A stretch of 64,000 nt of DNA, taken from NCBI RefSeq assembly GCF_036867135.1, contig NZ_JBAJIJ010000001.1, positions 806,001 to 870,000 of the forward strand, in the 5' to 3' direction. Below the pieces are notes generated by a model. It was not told where the DNA came from. It searched no databases and worked only from the letters and a program-made list of their open reading frames with translations. Of the stretch, positions 9,827-19,624 are shown in pieces. A program made the translations under genes and the position numbers. The stretch is from Aeromicrobium sp. Sec7.5. Lineage in GTDB: Bacteria; Actinomycetota; Actinomycetes; Propionibacteriales; Nocardioidaceae. The stretch's first letter is position 1. Every line of letters starts with the position of its first letter.

Positions 9827-12096
9827 GGCGCGGCCTCCGCGTGCTCGGAGTCGACCGGGTCGGCCGGGTGGCCGGGACCGGCGACGTGGTGCGAGCCGTC
9901 GGTGCGCCACAGGTGGCTCGGCCACCACATCCAGCGACCGACGTCGAGCGTGAGCGCCGTGACGAGCACCGACCGCACGATGATCGTGTCGAGGAGGACG
10001 CCGAGGGCCACGACGAACCCGAGCTGGGCGAGGAACACGATCGGCAGGGTGGCCAGGGCGGAGAACGTGCCGGCGAGCACGAGTCCGGCCGAGGTGATGA
10101 CCCCACCGGTGGCCGCGAGCCCGATCAGAGCGCCGCGACGCGTGCCGATCTTGATTGACTCCTCGCGAACCCGGGTCATCAGGAAGATGTTGTAGTCGAT
10201 GCCGAGCGCCACCAGGAAGACGAAGGCGAAGAGGGGGAACGACGTGTCGGTGCCGGCGAAGTCGAAGACCTGTCTGAACACCACGGCGCTGATGCCGAGC
10301 GCGGCGCCGAAAGACAGCACGACCGTGCCGAGCAGGATCAGGGGCGCCATGATCGACCGCAGGAGCACTCCCAGCACGAGCAGGACGACCAGCAGGATCA
10401 GCGGGATGATGAGCTGGTTGTCGGCCGAGGAGGCCTCGCGGATGTCGAGGCTGATCGCCGAGAAGCCGCCCACCTGCGCGTCGGCCCCGTCGATCGCGTG
10501 CACGGCGTCGCGGGCGCGCTCGACGGTCTCGTAGGCGTCCTCGGTGTCCGAGGCCGAGGCCAGGGTGCGCTCGAAGTACACGATGTCGCCGCTCACGAGT
10601 CCGCCCTGGCTCTCCGGGGAGCCCGGTGCGGTCGCGTCCGGCACGGGCCGCAGCCCGTCGGTGCCGTCGAGGGCCGCCGCGACGGCGCCGGCGTCGTCCG
10701 CGTTCGCCACGACCTGCAGGGGTGAACCCTCGCCGGCCGGGAAGTGCTCGGCGATGACCTCGTCGGCGACGATGGAGGGCTGCTCGGTCGTGAAGGTGTC
10801 GGCGTTCGCCAGGACGCCCGAGTTGAGCTGCGTCATGCCGACACAGGCGAGCCCGAGCAGCGCGGTCGTGGTGACCCACACGGTGCGGGGGCGCTTGGCG
10901 ACGGTGGTTCCGACACGGCCCCAGAGCCCGCTGCCCTCGGCCTTCGTGTCACCGAAGCGCGGGACGAAGGGCCAGAAGACCCAGCGGCCGAAGAGCACGA
11001 GCAGCAGCGGCAGGACGATCAGCATCACGAGCAGGGCGACGACGATGCCGGCCGCCGTGACGGGTCCGAGCCCGGCCGTGGAGTTCATCTGGGCGAAGCT
11101 GAGGCACAGCAGACCGATGACCACGGTGAGGCCGCTCGCGACGATGGCGGGTGCTGCGCGACGCAGGGCGTGGCTCATCGCGTCGATGCGGTGCTCGAAG
11201 TTGCGCAGCTCCTCGCGGTAGCGAGCCACGAGCAGCAGGGCGTAGTCGATGCCGGCACCGAGCACGAGCACGGCCAGGATGCCGGCGCTCTGGCCGTTGA
11301 CCGTGAGGTCGGCGTACCTGGCCAGCAGGTACACGACGCCCTCGGCCGCCCCGACGCTGAGCACTCCGCAGAACAGGGGGATCAGCCAGAGGAAGGGGCT
11401 GCGGTAGGTCAGCAGGAGCATCACCACGACGACGCCGAGGGCTGCGAGCAGGAGGATGCCGTCGATGCCGGCGAAGGCGGTGGCCTGGTCGGCGCCGAAC
11501 GCCAACGGGCCGCCCACGTAGCCCTCGAGACCGTCGCCGGCGGACGACTCGACGATCTCGCGCATCTCGTCGATCGCGTCCGGGAGCTCCTCGAAGCCCG
11601 CGGTGTCGTCGATCGCGTAGGTGACGATCAGCTGGAGGGCCGCGCCGTCCTCGGACGTGAGCTTCCCGATCAGGTCGTCGGTGATCTGGCTCTCCGCCGC
11701 GGTGGCCAGCGTCTGCTGCTCGGCCGGGTCGAGACCCAGGGCGGCGGGGGAGATGACACTGACGACGTTCGGGTCGAACTCCTGCAGCTCGAGCAGCGCG
11801 TCACGAGCTGCGACGACGTCGGCGGCGGTGATGCCGCTGTCGCGCACGAAGGCGATGATCGCGGGCGACTCGTCGTCGCTGGCGAGCTCGGAGGCGCGCT
11901 CGATGACCTCGGTGGACTCGGCGTCGCCCGGGAGCCAGCTGGCGATGTCGTTGTCCTGCACGCCGCCGAGCTTGCTGGCCATCGAGGCGAAGGTGCCGAG
12001 CACCATGACGGCCAGGACCAGGGCGGCGACGATCGCGACCCAGGTGCCTCGGCGCGACTGCTGGGGAGCGAGCGGGGCGTGGGGCGAGCTGCTCAT
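9811..12096 (-). CDS. MMPL/RND-family membrane transporter
   Basis: 761 aa, two repeats of the RND superfamily architecture: an N-terminal membrane segment (WVAIVAALVLAVMVLGTF), a large extracytoplasmic domain, five further segments, then the same pattern again, about 12 segments in all. GIDYALLLVARYREE and GIDYNIFLMTRVREE are the conserved TM4/TM10 loops carrying the proton-relay GxDY motif. Such proteins export lipids or drugs using the proton gradient. The start has GAAGGA upstream. It lies directly downstream of a TetR gene on the same strand, so the regulator probably controls it. The stop lies in a tandem repeat. Confidence 0.9.
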   Translation of the reverse strand: MSSSPHAPLAPQQSRRGTWVAIVAALVLAVMVLGTFASMASKLGGVQDNDIASWLPGDAESTEVIERASELASDDESPAIIAFVRDSGITAADVVAARDALLELQEFDPNVVSVISPAALGLDPAEQQTLATAAESQITDDLIGKLTSEDGAALQLIVTYAIDDTAGFEELPDAIDEMREIVESSAGDGLEGYVGGPLAFGADQATAFAGIDGILLLAALGVVVVMLLLTYRSPFLWLIPLFCGVLSVGAAEGVVYLLARYADLTVNGQSAGILAVLVLGAGIDYALLLVARYREELRNFEHRIDAMSHALRRAAPAIVASGLTVVIGLLCLSFAQMNSTAGLGPVTAAGIVVALLVMLIVLPLLLVLFGRWVFWPFVPRFGDTKAEGSGLWGRVGTTVAKRPRTVWVTTTALLGLACVGMTQLNSGVLANADTFTTEQPSIVADEVIAEHFPAGEGSPLQVVANADDAGAVAAALDGTDGLRPVPDATAPGSPESQGGLVSGDIVYFERTLASASDTEDAYETVERARDAVHAIDGADAQVGGFSAISLDIREASSADNQLIIPLILLVVLLVLGVLLRSIMAPLILLGTVVLSFGAALGISAVVFRQVFDFAGTDTSFPLFAFVFLVALGIDYNIFLMTRVREESIKIGTRRGALIGLAATGGVITSAGLVLAGTFSALATLPIVFLAQLGFVVALGVLLDTIIVRSVLVTALTLDVGRWMWWPSHLWRTDGSHHVAGPGHPADPVDSEHAEAAPEHRA

Positions 12097-12183
12097 GACG
12101 GATCCTTCGGGGGGCGCTTCACACTCACGGTGGTGCAGGTCGCGTCCATCATGTCGTCCCGCACCGACAGTTGGCGATGGGGG

Positions 12184-12207
12184 AAAACCCTCATTTCTCC
12201 CTGAGGG
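12184..12207 (-). terminator. Intrinsic terminator after the tetR gene
   Basis: On the minus strand CCCTCA (12207-12202) pairs with TGAGGG (12193-12188) across an 8-base loop, followed by TTTT. It lies 12 bases after the tetR stop, so the MMPL gene needs its own promoter or read-through. Confidence 0.6.
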
Positions 12208-12219
12208 ACGCGACCCAGG

Positions 12220-12813
12220 TCACGGTCTGGGGACGAGGAACGGAGCCATGCCCTCCGCGGCGAGCGTCGTGGCCAGATCGGCCAGGCGGTCGACACGCTC
12301 CGGTCCAGCGCCGCGGGCGAGCGTCGCGGCGTTCCAGCCGAGCGACACCACGAGCGAGGCCACGTCCGACGCGGTCTCGTCCGGGAGCCCAGGTGTGCCC
12401 TGGCGCAGGCTGATGACGATCTCGGCGGTCAGGTCGAGCTGGAGCGCCTCGGCGAGGGCGTGCCGCCCCGGCCAGTCGGTGTTGGTCAGCACGACGAAGT
12501 CGTCGGGGTGCTCCCGCGCGAACGAGGCCAACGCGTGCATCCCTGAGTGCAGCTGGTGCCGCAGGGATCGTCCGCGCGCAGCGCGGTACGAGGCGACCAA
12601 GTGGTCCCGGATGCGTACGCGGGCCCGCTCACCCACGGCGGTGACGAGCCGCACCTTGTCGCCGTGGCGGGCGTACAGCGTCTGCTTCGTGGTGCCGCAC
12701 CTCAGGGCGACCGCGTCCATCGTGAGGCGCTCGAACCCCCGGGCGACGAGCTCGGTCGACGCTGCGTCGAGCAGCGTGTCGTCGTCGTACACGCGGGGGC
12801 GGCCTCGGGTCAT
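12220..12813 (-). CDS. TetR-family transcriptional regulator
   Basis: 197 aa. The N-terminal helix-turn-helix is typical: DTLLDAASTELVARGFERLTMDAVALRCGTTKQTLYARHGDK (residues 11-52, quoted in outline only as DTLLDAA, TMDAVA, TTKQTLY). The C-terminal domain is unlike those of known-ligand members. It sits upstream of the MMPL exporter on the same strand and back-to-back with a secreted serine hydrolase, with 48 bases between the two starts. Control of one or both by a ligand-released repressor is the likely role. A weak -10 CACAAT lies 6 bases before the ATG. Confidence 0.9.
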   Translation of the reverse strand: MTRGRPRVYDDDTLLDAASTELVARGFERLTMDAVALRCGTTKQTLYARHGDKVRLVTAVGERARVRIRDHLVASYRAARGRSLRHQLHSGMHALASFAREHPDDFVVLTNTDWPGRHALAEALQLDLTAEIVISLRQGTPGLPDETASDVASLVVSLGWNAATLARGAGPERVDRLADLATTLAAEGMAPFLVPRP

Positions 12814-12825
12814 GCGTCGATTGTG

Positions 12826-12836
12826 CCCGTAACGGG
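12826..12836. promoter_or_regulatory. Small palindrome in the tetR/hydrolase divergent region
   Basis: CCCGTAACGGG is a perfect 5-bp inverted repeat around one base, placed next to the tetR -10 region. It is a candidate operator half or core; it is short for a TetR site. Confidence 0.35.
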
Positions 12837-12861
12837 TCCACCTGACGCTCGTTTAGTAGAC

Positions 12862-14256
12862 GTGAAGTCAAGTAATCCAGGTCACAGGCTCACTCGCGGG
12901 TGTGTCGCCGTCGCACTTGCCGCCACGGTGCTGACCGCCCCGCTGCACGGCAGAGCCGCGGCCGAGGAGGTCGAGCGTGAGTGCGAGGTCCCGGCCGCGG
13001 GCGAGCCGTTCGAGACGGCGTCCCCCGAGGAGGTGGGCCTGGACGGTGCCGCCGTCCGCGACGCCGTCTCCTTCGCGGATGGACGGTTGCGCACGTCGGT
13101 GCGCGTCTTCCGCCACAACTGCCTCGTCGCCACCGGGGCCCTGAACTTCCTCTTCGACGCGGTCCCGGCCAACATCTGGAGCTCCACCAAGAGCGTCGTC
13201 AGCCTCGCTGCGGGCATTGCGGTCGACCGGGGTCTCCTCGACCTCGACGCACCGATCGGCACCTACCTGCCCGACGGGTGGGCGGACGCCGAGCACTCGG
13301 CCATCACGACCCGTCAGCTGATGCAGGAGAACAGCGGCCTGCAGGCGGGGATCGCGGGGGAGGTGGCGTCGATCCTGCTCGACACCGACGTCGTCCGCGC
13401 GGGACTGGCACTGCCGATCGTGCACGAACCCGGCACCTACTTCGAGTACGGCCAGCGCAATCCGGACATCGTGGGCTTCATCGTGGAGCGCGCGGTGGGG
13501 GAGGATCTCCAGGCTTTCGTGCAGCGCGAGGTGTTCGACCCGATCGGGATCGAGCCGGGAACCTACATCTGGCTGCGCGACCGGTCCGGTCACAGCTACG
13601 GGTACGCCAACCTGTTCATGAGGCCGCCGGACTTCGCGCGGATCGGCTTGCTGCTCCTGGGCGACGGCCGCTGGAACGGGGACCGGGTCGTCTCGTCGGC
13701 CTATCTCACGGACGCCACGAAGCCGTCGGTCACGAACCCCTGCTACGCCATGCTGTTCTGGACCAACGACACCCCGTGCATCAGCCCCGACGTGCCCGCC
13801 AGGCGCACCGTTGACGCTCCGGCCATGCCCGGATTCGGCGAGGACGCCTTCGCGACGGTCGGCTTCCTGCAGCAGAACAACTTCGTGTCCCCGAGCCGGG
13901 ACGCGCTCGTCAGCTGGACCGGCTTCGGCGGTGACGTCTCGCTCGATCCTCAGACGCTGCTCACCGCGAACCCGAACTCGGAGCTGTACCACGAGTTCTT
14001 CCGTCGTCTCGCGCCCGCGTACGGAGACGGGACCGTCGTGCCGCCCTACGAGCACGGGGTGAGCCTGGAGGTGACCCCCGAGACCGTCCTCGACATCCGC
14101 ATGACTCTCGGAGCGCTGGGTGTCGGACCGTTCGCGCCGCAGGACTGCCTGGTGCTCACGTGCGACGGTGAGCTGCCGGTGACGGGCCTGGTCCAGAACG
14201 GCACGGCGCTGATCGACCTGCTCGCGAACCTCGCCGGAACCACGGCCGGAGGCTGA
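12862..14256 (+). CDS. Secreted serine hydrolase, beta-lactamase/PBP-like fold
   Basis: 464 aa from GTG 12862. A signal peptide is visible (RGCVAVALAATVLTAPLHGRAAA). The mature part has the class C beta-lactamase-type SxxK motif in WSSTKSVVSLAAG, the GIAVDRGLLDLDAPIGTYLP block that usually follows it, and EYGQRNPD where the Tyr motif is expected. This is the PF00144-like family of esterases, peptidases and lactamases; the true substrate is unknown. The long in-frame extension back to 12547 is antisense to tetR and ignored. The start is weakly supported: a TTTAGT box lies only 4 bases away. Confidence 0.85.
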   Translation: MKSSNPGHRLTRGCVAVALAATVLTAPLHGRAAAEEVERECEVPAAGEPFETASPEEVGLDGAAVRDAVSFADGRLRTSVRVFRHNCLVATGALNFLFDAVPANIWSSTKSVVSLAAGIAVDRGLLDLDAPIGTYLPDGWADAEHSAITTRQLMQENSGLQAGIAGEVASILLDTDVVRAGLALPIVHEPGTYFEYGQRNPDIVGFIVERAVGEDLQAFVQREVFDPIGIEPGTYIWLRDRSGHSYGYANLFMRPPDFARIGLLLLGDGRWNGDRVVSSAYLTDATKPSVTNPCYAMLFWTNDTPCISPDVPARRTVDAPAMPGFGEDAFATVGFLQQNNFVSPSRDALVSWTGFGGDVSLDPQTLLTANPNSELYHEFFRRLAPAYGDGTVVPPYEHGVSLEVTPETVLDIRMTLGALGVGPFAPQDCLVLTCDGELPVTGLVQNGTALIDLLANLAGTTAGG

Positions 14257-14282
14257 CGTTCGTCGCGTCTGGTGGCGACTGC

Positions 14283-14288
14283 GATACT
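14283..14288 (+). promoter_or_regulatory. folC: -10 box GATACT of folC
   Basis: GATACT is followed by 7 bases and ATG 14296, supporting this start over the in-frame GTG at 14272. Confidence 0.5.
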
Positions 14289-14295
14289 GGGAGCG

Positions 14296-15639
14296 ATGAG
14301 ACCCACCTTCTCCGAGGTCGAGCACGCGCTGCAGGGCCGCTGGCCCGAGACGCGCCTCGAGCCCTCGCTCGACCGCATCGCGGCGCTGACCCGACTGATC
14401 GGCGACCCGCAGGCGTCGTTCCGTGTCATCCACCTGACCGGCACGAACGGCAAGACGTCCACCGCGCGCATGATCGACGCGCTGCTGCAGACCCTCGAGC
14501 TGCGGACGGGACGATTCACCAGCCCGCACCTGCAGTCGGTCACCGAACGCATCAGCCTCGACGGTGAGCAGCTGTCCGAGGAGGCGTTCGTCGACGCGTT
14601 CGCCGACGTGGCCGCCTACGCGCAGATCGTCGACGAGTCCCAGCCGCACCCCCTGTCGTTCTTCGAGATGACGGTCGCGATGGCGTATGCGGCGTTCGCC
14701 GACGCCCCGATCGACGTCGCCGTGGTCGAGGTCGGCATGGGGGGCACCTGGGACGCCACCAACGTGGCCGACGCCGACGTCGCCGTCGTCCTGCCGGTCG
14801 CGATGGACCACGCCCGCTACCTCGGCGACTCGCTGGAGGACATCGCGCACGAGAAGGTCGGCATCATCAAGCCGGGCTCGCGTGTCGTGGTGGCCGAGCA
14901 GGAGGACGAGGTCATGGACATCATCGGTCTGCGGGCGACCGACGTGGGCGCGACGCTGGTCCGCGAGGGCGTCGACTTCGGGGTCGCGGCGCGGCTCGTG
15001 GCCGTGGGTGGTCAGCAGCTCGACCTGCAGGGCATCGGTCGGGTCTACGAGGACGTCTTCCTGCCGCTGCACGGCGCGCACCAGGCGCGCAACGCCGCGC
15101 TCGCGCTCGCAGCGGTCGAGTCCTTCCTCGGCGGTCGCGAGCTCGATCCCGACCTCGTCCGCTCGGCCTTCGCGTCGGTGCACTCGCCGGGTCGTCTGGA
15201 GGTGGTCCGTCGCAGCCCCACGGTGCTGCTCGACGCCGCGCACAATCCGCACGGCATCGAGGCGTCGCTGACCGCGATCAGCGAGGAGTTCTCGTTCAGC
15301 CCGTTGATCGGCGTCGCCGCCGTCATGGCCGACAAGGACGTCGACGAGATCCTGCGGGCGCTCGACGGCGTCGTGGCCCACCTGGTCTGCACCGAGAACT
15401 CGTCCGACCGGTGCATGCCGGCCGGCGAGCTCGGCGACATCGCTCGCGACGTCTTCGGCGACGAGCGCGTCACGGTCATCCCCTCCCTCGACGACGCGAT
15501 CGTGCGGGGCATCGCCCTCGCGGAGGCGCTCGAGGGCTACGAGGACGCGATCGGCAGCGGTGGCGTCCTCGTCACGGGATCGGTCGTCACGGTCGGCGAG
15601 GCCCGCACGTTGCTGGGCACCTCGGAGGATGGCGACTGA
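14296..15639 (+). CDS. folC: Bifunctional folylpolyglutamate synthase/dihydrofolate synthase
   Basis: 447 aa Mur-ligase-family enzyme that adds glutamate to dihydropteroate and folates. The ATP-binding loop is HLTGTNGKTSTARMID. FTSPHLQSVTERISLDG, the second-domain signature LLDAAHNPHG and VAVVEVGMGGTWDATN are all conserved. Start ATG 14296 was chosen because of the -10 box spacing; the GTG at 14272 lies upstream of that box and would be untranscribed. The stop overlaps the DUF4233 start by one base. It lies 39 bases after the serine hydrolase, but with its own promoter. Confidence 0.95.
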   Translation: MRPTFSEVEHALQGRWPETRLEPSLDRIAALTRLIGDPQASFRVIHLTGTNGKTSTARMIDALLQTLELRTGRFTSPHLQSVTERISLDGEQLSEEAFVDAFADVAAYAQIVDESQPHPLSFFEMTVAMAYAAFADAPIDVAVVEVGMGGTWDATNVADADVAVVLPVAMDHARYLGDSLEDIAHEKVGIIKPGSRVVVAEQEDEVMDIIGLRATDVGATLVREGVDFGVAARLVAVGGQQLDLQGIGRVYEDVFLPLHGAHQARNAALALAAVESFLGGRELDPDLVRSAFASVHSPGRLEVVRRSPTVLLDAAHNPHGIEASLTAISEEFSFSPLIGVAAVMADKDVDEILRALDGVVAHLVCTENSSDRCMPAGELGDIARDVFGDERVTVIPSLDDAIVRGIALAEALEGYEDAIGSGGVLVTGSVVTVGEARTLLGTSEDGD

Positions 15640-16019
15640 TGCGGGCCCGGCTGTGTGCGGCGATGCTGTTCTTCGAGGCGATCCTGCTCGGGCTCTCCAC
15701 GCCGGTCATGATCACGGTCGAGGACGTCGACCGCGGCCTCGCCCTGTGGCTCGGGCTCGGCCTCGCGGTGGCCTGCATCGTCGTGGCCGGCATGCTGCGT
15801 CGACCCGGCGGCTTCGTGCTGGGCCACGCACTGCAGGTTGCTGCCATCGGCCTCGGCTTCCTCGCCCCGGCGATGTTCTTCGTGGGGGCCCTGTTCGCCC
15901 TGCTGTGGTGGGGCGCCTACCGGCTGGGCGGCACGATCGAGGCCGACCGGGCCCGCTGGACGGCCGAGGCCGAGCAGGCTGCGGAGCGCCGCGAGAACGG
16001 TGGCGCCGCAGAGGTGTGA
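15639..16019 (+). CDS. DUF4233 membrane protein
   Basis: 126 aa with four likely membrane segments: RARLCAAMLFFEAILLGLS, a segment after a short loop (ALWLGLGLAVACIVVAGML), FVLGHALQVAAIGLGFL, and AMFFVGALFALLWWGAYRLG, followed by a charged C-terminal helix. DUF4233 genes regularly follow folC in actinobacteria, as here with a TGATG overlap. The function is unknown; the constant link to folC suggests a role connected with folate or simply conserved order. Confidence 0.88.
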   Translation: MRARLCAAMLFFEAILLGLSTPVMITVEDVDRGLALWLGLGLAVACIVVAGMLRRPGGFVLGHALQVAAIGLGFLAPAMFFVGALFALLWWGAYRLGGTIEADRARWTAEAEQAAERRENGGAAEV

Positions 16020-16036
16020 GGCGGTCCCGGCGGGTC

Positions 16037-16042
16037 TAGTCT
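16037..16042 (+). promoter_or_regulatory. -10 box TAGTCT of the metallophosphoesterase gene
   Basis: TAGTCT is followed by 6 bases and ATG 16049. Confidence 0.5.
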
Positions 16043-16048
16043 CGACGT

Positions 16049-16663
16049 ATGGTCCGGATCCTGGCCGTCGCCGACGAGGTCGCGCCCCGCGTGGACGACG
16101 TCGGCGTGCGCTCGATGCGACCTGACCTGGTCCTCGCGGCAGGCGACCTGCCCTGGGACTACCTGGAGTTCCTGGCCTCGTGCCTGGACGTGCCGGTCGT
16201 GTTCGTGCCCGGCAACCACGACCCCGAGATCGAGGCGCGGTCGCTGTGGGGTGGGCCCTCGCTGGAGGGCGCCCGACCGCACGGGGCGACCAACGCCGAC
16301 GGACGGGTCGTGGAGGCCGCGGGACTGCGGATCGGGGGCCTCGGTGGCAGCGTGCGCTACAACCGCGGTCCGCACCAGTACACCCAGCGCGAGTACGGAC
16401 GTCGGGCCCGACGACTGTCCCGTCGGGCGCGTCGTGCGGGCGGCATCGACGTCCTGCTGAGCCACGCGCCGCCGCGCGGCCTGGGCGACGAGGACGACGG
16501 CCCGCACGTCGGCGTCCAGGCGATGCACGACCTGATCTCCGACCTGGCGCCCCGGTGGCACGTGCACGGCCACATCCACCCGCACGGCTTCCCGCGCGCC
16601 GACCGGCAGGTCGGCGCGACCACCATCACCAACGTGGTGCCGTTCCGACTGCTGGAGGTCTGA
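16049..16663 (+). CDS. Calcineurin-like metallophosphoesterase
   Basis: 204 aa cytoplasmic-looking phosphoesterase. The metal ligands are visible in GNHDPEIE (residues 53-60), a later LLSHAPPRG and the terminal HVHGHIHPHG. The first block, usually DxH, is reduced here to VADEVAPRV followed by AAGDLPWDY, so the first ligand pair is partly atypical. The ParB-like gene begins one base after its stop codon, so the two form a unit. The pair lies between folC-DUF4233 and the sugar importer. Confidence 0.85.
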   Translation: MVRILAVADEVAPRVDDVGVRSMRPDLVLAAGDLPWDYLEFLASCLDVPVVFVPGNHDPEIEARSLWGGPSLEGARPHGATNADGRVVEAAGLRIGGLGGSVRYNRGPHQYTQREYGRRARRLSRRARRAGGIDVLLSHAPPRGLGDEDDGPHVGVQAMHDLISDLAPRWHVHGHIHPHGFPRADRQVGATTITNVVPFRLLEV

Positions 16664-16664
16664 C

Positions 16665-17522
16665 GTGCCGCGCGAGAGTGGTTCACCTCGGGTCGACGCC
16701 GAGAGCGACTTCCTGCGCGCCCGCCGTCAGCAGGTCCTGTCCGGGCTGGCGGCGCGCGTCCGCGGAGCGACCGACGACGTCGTCCAGTCGATGTCGTTCG
16801 ACGAGGTCGTCGCGGCGCTCGGACGGCGGGGGGAGCACTACGCCGGCACCCGGGTCATCCCGCTCGACGCCATCGTCGGATCGGTCGACAAGGTCAAGGA
16901 CTTCGACCGTCGCTTCCGGCCCACCTCCACCCGGAGCCGCGAGCGCTGGGAGCGCCTCGCCCGGGCCAGCCGCAAGGGCGAGGAGATCCCACCGATCGAG
17001 GTCTACCAGGTCGGCGACTACTACTTCGTGCGCGACGGCCACCATCGTGTGTCCGTCGCGCACAGTCTCGACGTGAAGCTCATCGAGGCCAAGGTCACGG
17101 TCGTCGAGACGCTTCTGACCCCGGTCGGCGTGGGTGCCCGCGCCGAGCTGGAGCTCAAGCACTGGCGCCGCCTGATGCTGGAACGGGTGCCGTTCACGGG
17201 GGAGGCGCGCGCCGCCGTCGCGGTCGACCACCCCGTCCAGTACGGCGAGATCGCCGAGAACGTCGAGGCCTGGGCGGCGCGCCGCATGCACGCCGAGGGC
17301 GAGTACATGGACAAGGGGACCATGGCTCGGCGGTGGTACGAGGAGGAGTACTGCCCGGTCGTGGAGCTCATCGAGGAGGCCGGTGTTCGTGGCTCCACCG
17401 AGCGGCCGACCGAGGCGTACCTCCGCGTGGCGTGCGAGCGCTACACCCTGATCCGCGACCACGATTGGAGCGCCGAGATCATGGAACAGGTCGGCAAGGG
17501 CAAGGGGCGGCGACGGCCCTGA
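16665..17522 (+). CDS. ParB-like nuclease-domain protein, stand-alone
   Basis: 285 aa. Residues about 60-145 match the ParB/Srx fold: IPLDAIVGSVDKVKDFDRRF, IPPIEVYQVGDYYFVRDGHHRVSVAHSL; the (R/G)DGHHR box is the phosphate- or CTP-contacting motif of the family. The helix-turn-helix expected of a true chromosome-partition ParB is not evident; instead a helical C-terminal half follows that I do not recognise. It starts with GTG one base after the metallophosphoesterase stop, and pairing of a ParB-fold protein with a phosphoesterase suggests a nucleotide or nucleic-acid role. A cytoplasmic location is likely. Confidence 0.75.
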   Translation: MPRESGSPRVDAESDFLRARRQQVLSGLAARVRGATDDVVQSMSFDEVVAALGRRGEHYAGTRVIPLDAIVGSVDKVKDFDRRFRPTSTRSRERWERLARASRKGEEIPPIEVYQVGDYYFVRDGHHRVSVAHSLDVKLIEAKVTVVETLLTPVGVGARAELELKHWRRLMLERVPFTGEARAAVAVDHPVQYGEIAENVEAWAARRMHAEGEYMDKGTMARRWYEEEYCPVVELIEEAGVRGSTERPTEAYLRVACERYTLIRDHDWSAEIMEQVGKGKGRRRP

Positions 17523-17588
17523 CCCAGATCTGCGCCGAGTTGTGCGGAAGCCAGGCCTCGAGAGTGCACAACTGGGCGCACATCTGGG
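17523..17588. repeat. 23-bp inverted repeat between convergent genes (family B)
   Basis: Bases 17523-17545 (beginning CCCAGATCTGCGCC) pair with 17566-17588 with two mismatches. The palindrome starts right after the stop of the ParB-like gene and ends 7 bases before the stop of the ABC ATPase gene, the position of a bidirectional terminator. Confidence 0.8.
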
Positions 17589-17595
17589 TGCGAGG

Positions 17596-18759
<1,164 letters not shown>

Positions 18760-18762
18760 GGA

Positions 18763-19623
18763 TCAACCCTTCACTGCGCCGGCGGTCAGGCCGGCGACGA
18801 TCTTGCGCTGGAAGAACAGGACGAGCACCACGATGGGCACCGTGGCGACGACGGCACCGGCCGCCAGGAGCGACGCGGGCCGGTTGAACGGATCGGCGCC
18901 GACGAAGAACGACAGGGCGGCCGGAATGGGTCTGGCGTTCTCGGTCGAGGTGAGCGAGATCCCGAAGACGAAGTCGTTCCAGGCGAAGAAGAACGTCAGG
19001 ATCGCGGCTGTGAACACCCCGGGTGCCGCGAGCGGCACGATGACCTTGCGGAACGCCTGCCACGCGGTGGCGCCGTCGACCTGCGCGGCCTGCTCCATCT
19101 CCCACGGGATCTCGCGGAAGAAGGCCGACAGGGTCCAGATCGCCAGCGGCAGGGTGAAGGAGATGTACGGGATGATCAGGCCGTACCAGGTGTCGTAGAG
19201 ACCCACCGTGCGCCACATGTCGAACAGCGGGCCCACGAGCGAGACCACCGGGAACATGGCGATGACCAGCGCGGTGGTGAGCACGAACTTCTTGCCCTTG
19301 AACTCCAGCCGCGCGATCGCGTAGGCGGCGAGGGTCGCGATGGCCACCGAGAGGATCGTCGCGCTCAGCGAGACGACCGCGGAGTTGCGGATCGCGAGCA
19401 GGAAGTCGCCGTCCTGCAGCACCTGGCGGTAGTTGTCGAAGCCCGCACCGCCGCCGTCGGCCGGCAGGAAGCCGGGGCTGCCGTTCGTGACCGCGGCCTG
19501 CGACTTGAACGAGAGCGACACGATCCAGACGACCGGCAGCAGGCACCACCCGAGGACGAGGGCGACGCCCAGGCCCATGCCGGCGCGCTGGGCGCGTTCC
19601 TTGTTCTTGCCCGTCAGTGCCAT
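18763..19623 (-). CDS. Carbohydrate ABC transporter permease, MalG type
   Basis: 286 aa inner-membrane subunit with six likely segments, from GMGLGVALVLGWCLLPVVWIVSLSF to VATVPIVVLVLFFQ. The cytoplasmic EAA loop that docks on the ATPase is AAQVDGATAWQAFRKVIVPLAAPG. It follows the partner permease by one base. Together they form the translocation path of a sugar importer; the FVFGISLTS segment is typical of MalG. Confidence 0.93.
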   Translation of the reverse strand: MALTGKNKERAQRAGMGLGVALVLGWCLLPVVWIVSLSFKSQAAVTNGSPGFLPADGGGAGFDNYRQVLQDGDFLLAIRNSAVVSLSATILSVAIATLAAYAIARLEFKGKKFVLTTALVIAMFPVVSLVGPLFDMWRTVGLYDTWYGLIIPYISFTLPLAIWTLSAFFREIPWEMEQAAQVDGATAWQAFRKVIVPLAAPGVFTAAILTFFFAWNDFVFGISLTSTENARPIPAALSFFVGADPFNRPASLLAAGAVVATVPIVVLVLFFQRKIVAGLTAGAVKG

Positions 19624-19624
19624 G

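Noticed and set aside
12547..12861. N-terminal extension of the serine hydrolase
   Set aside because: Antisense to tetR; the signal peptide begins only after GTG 12862.
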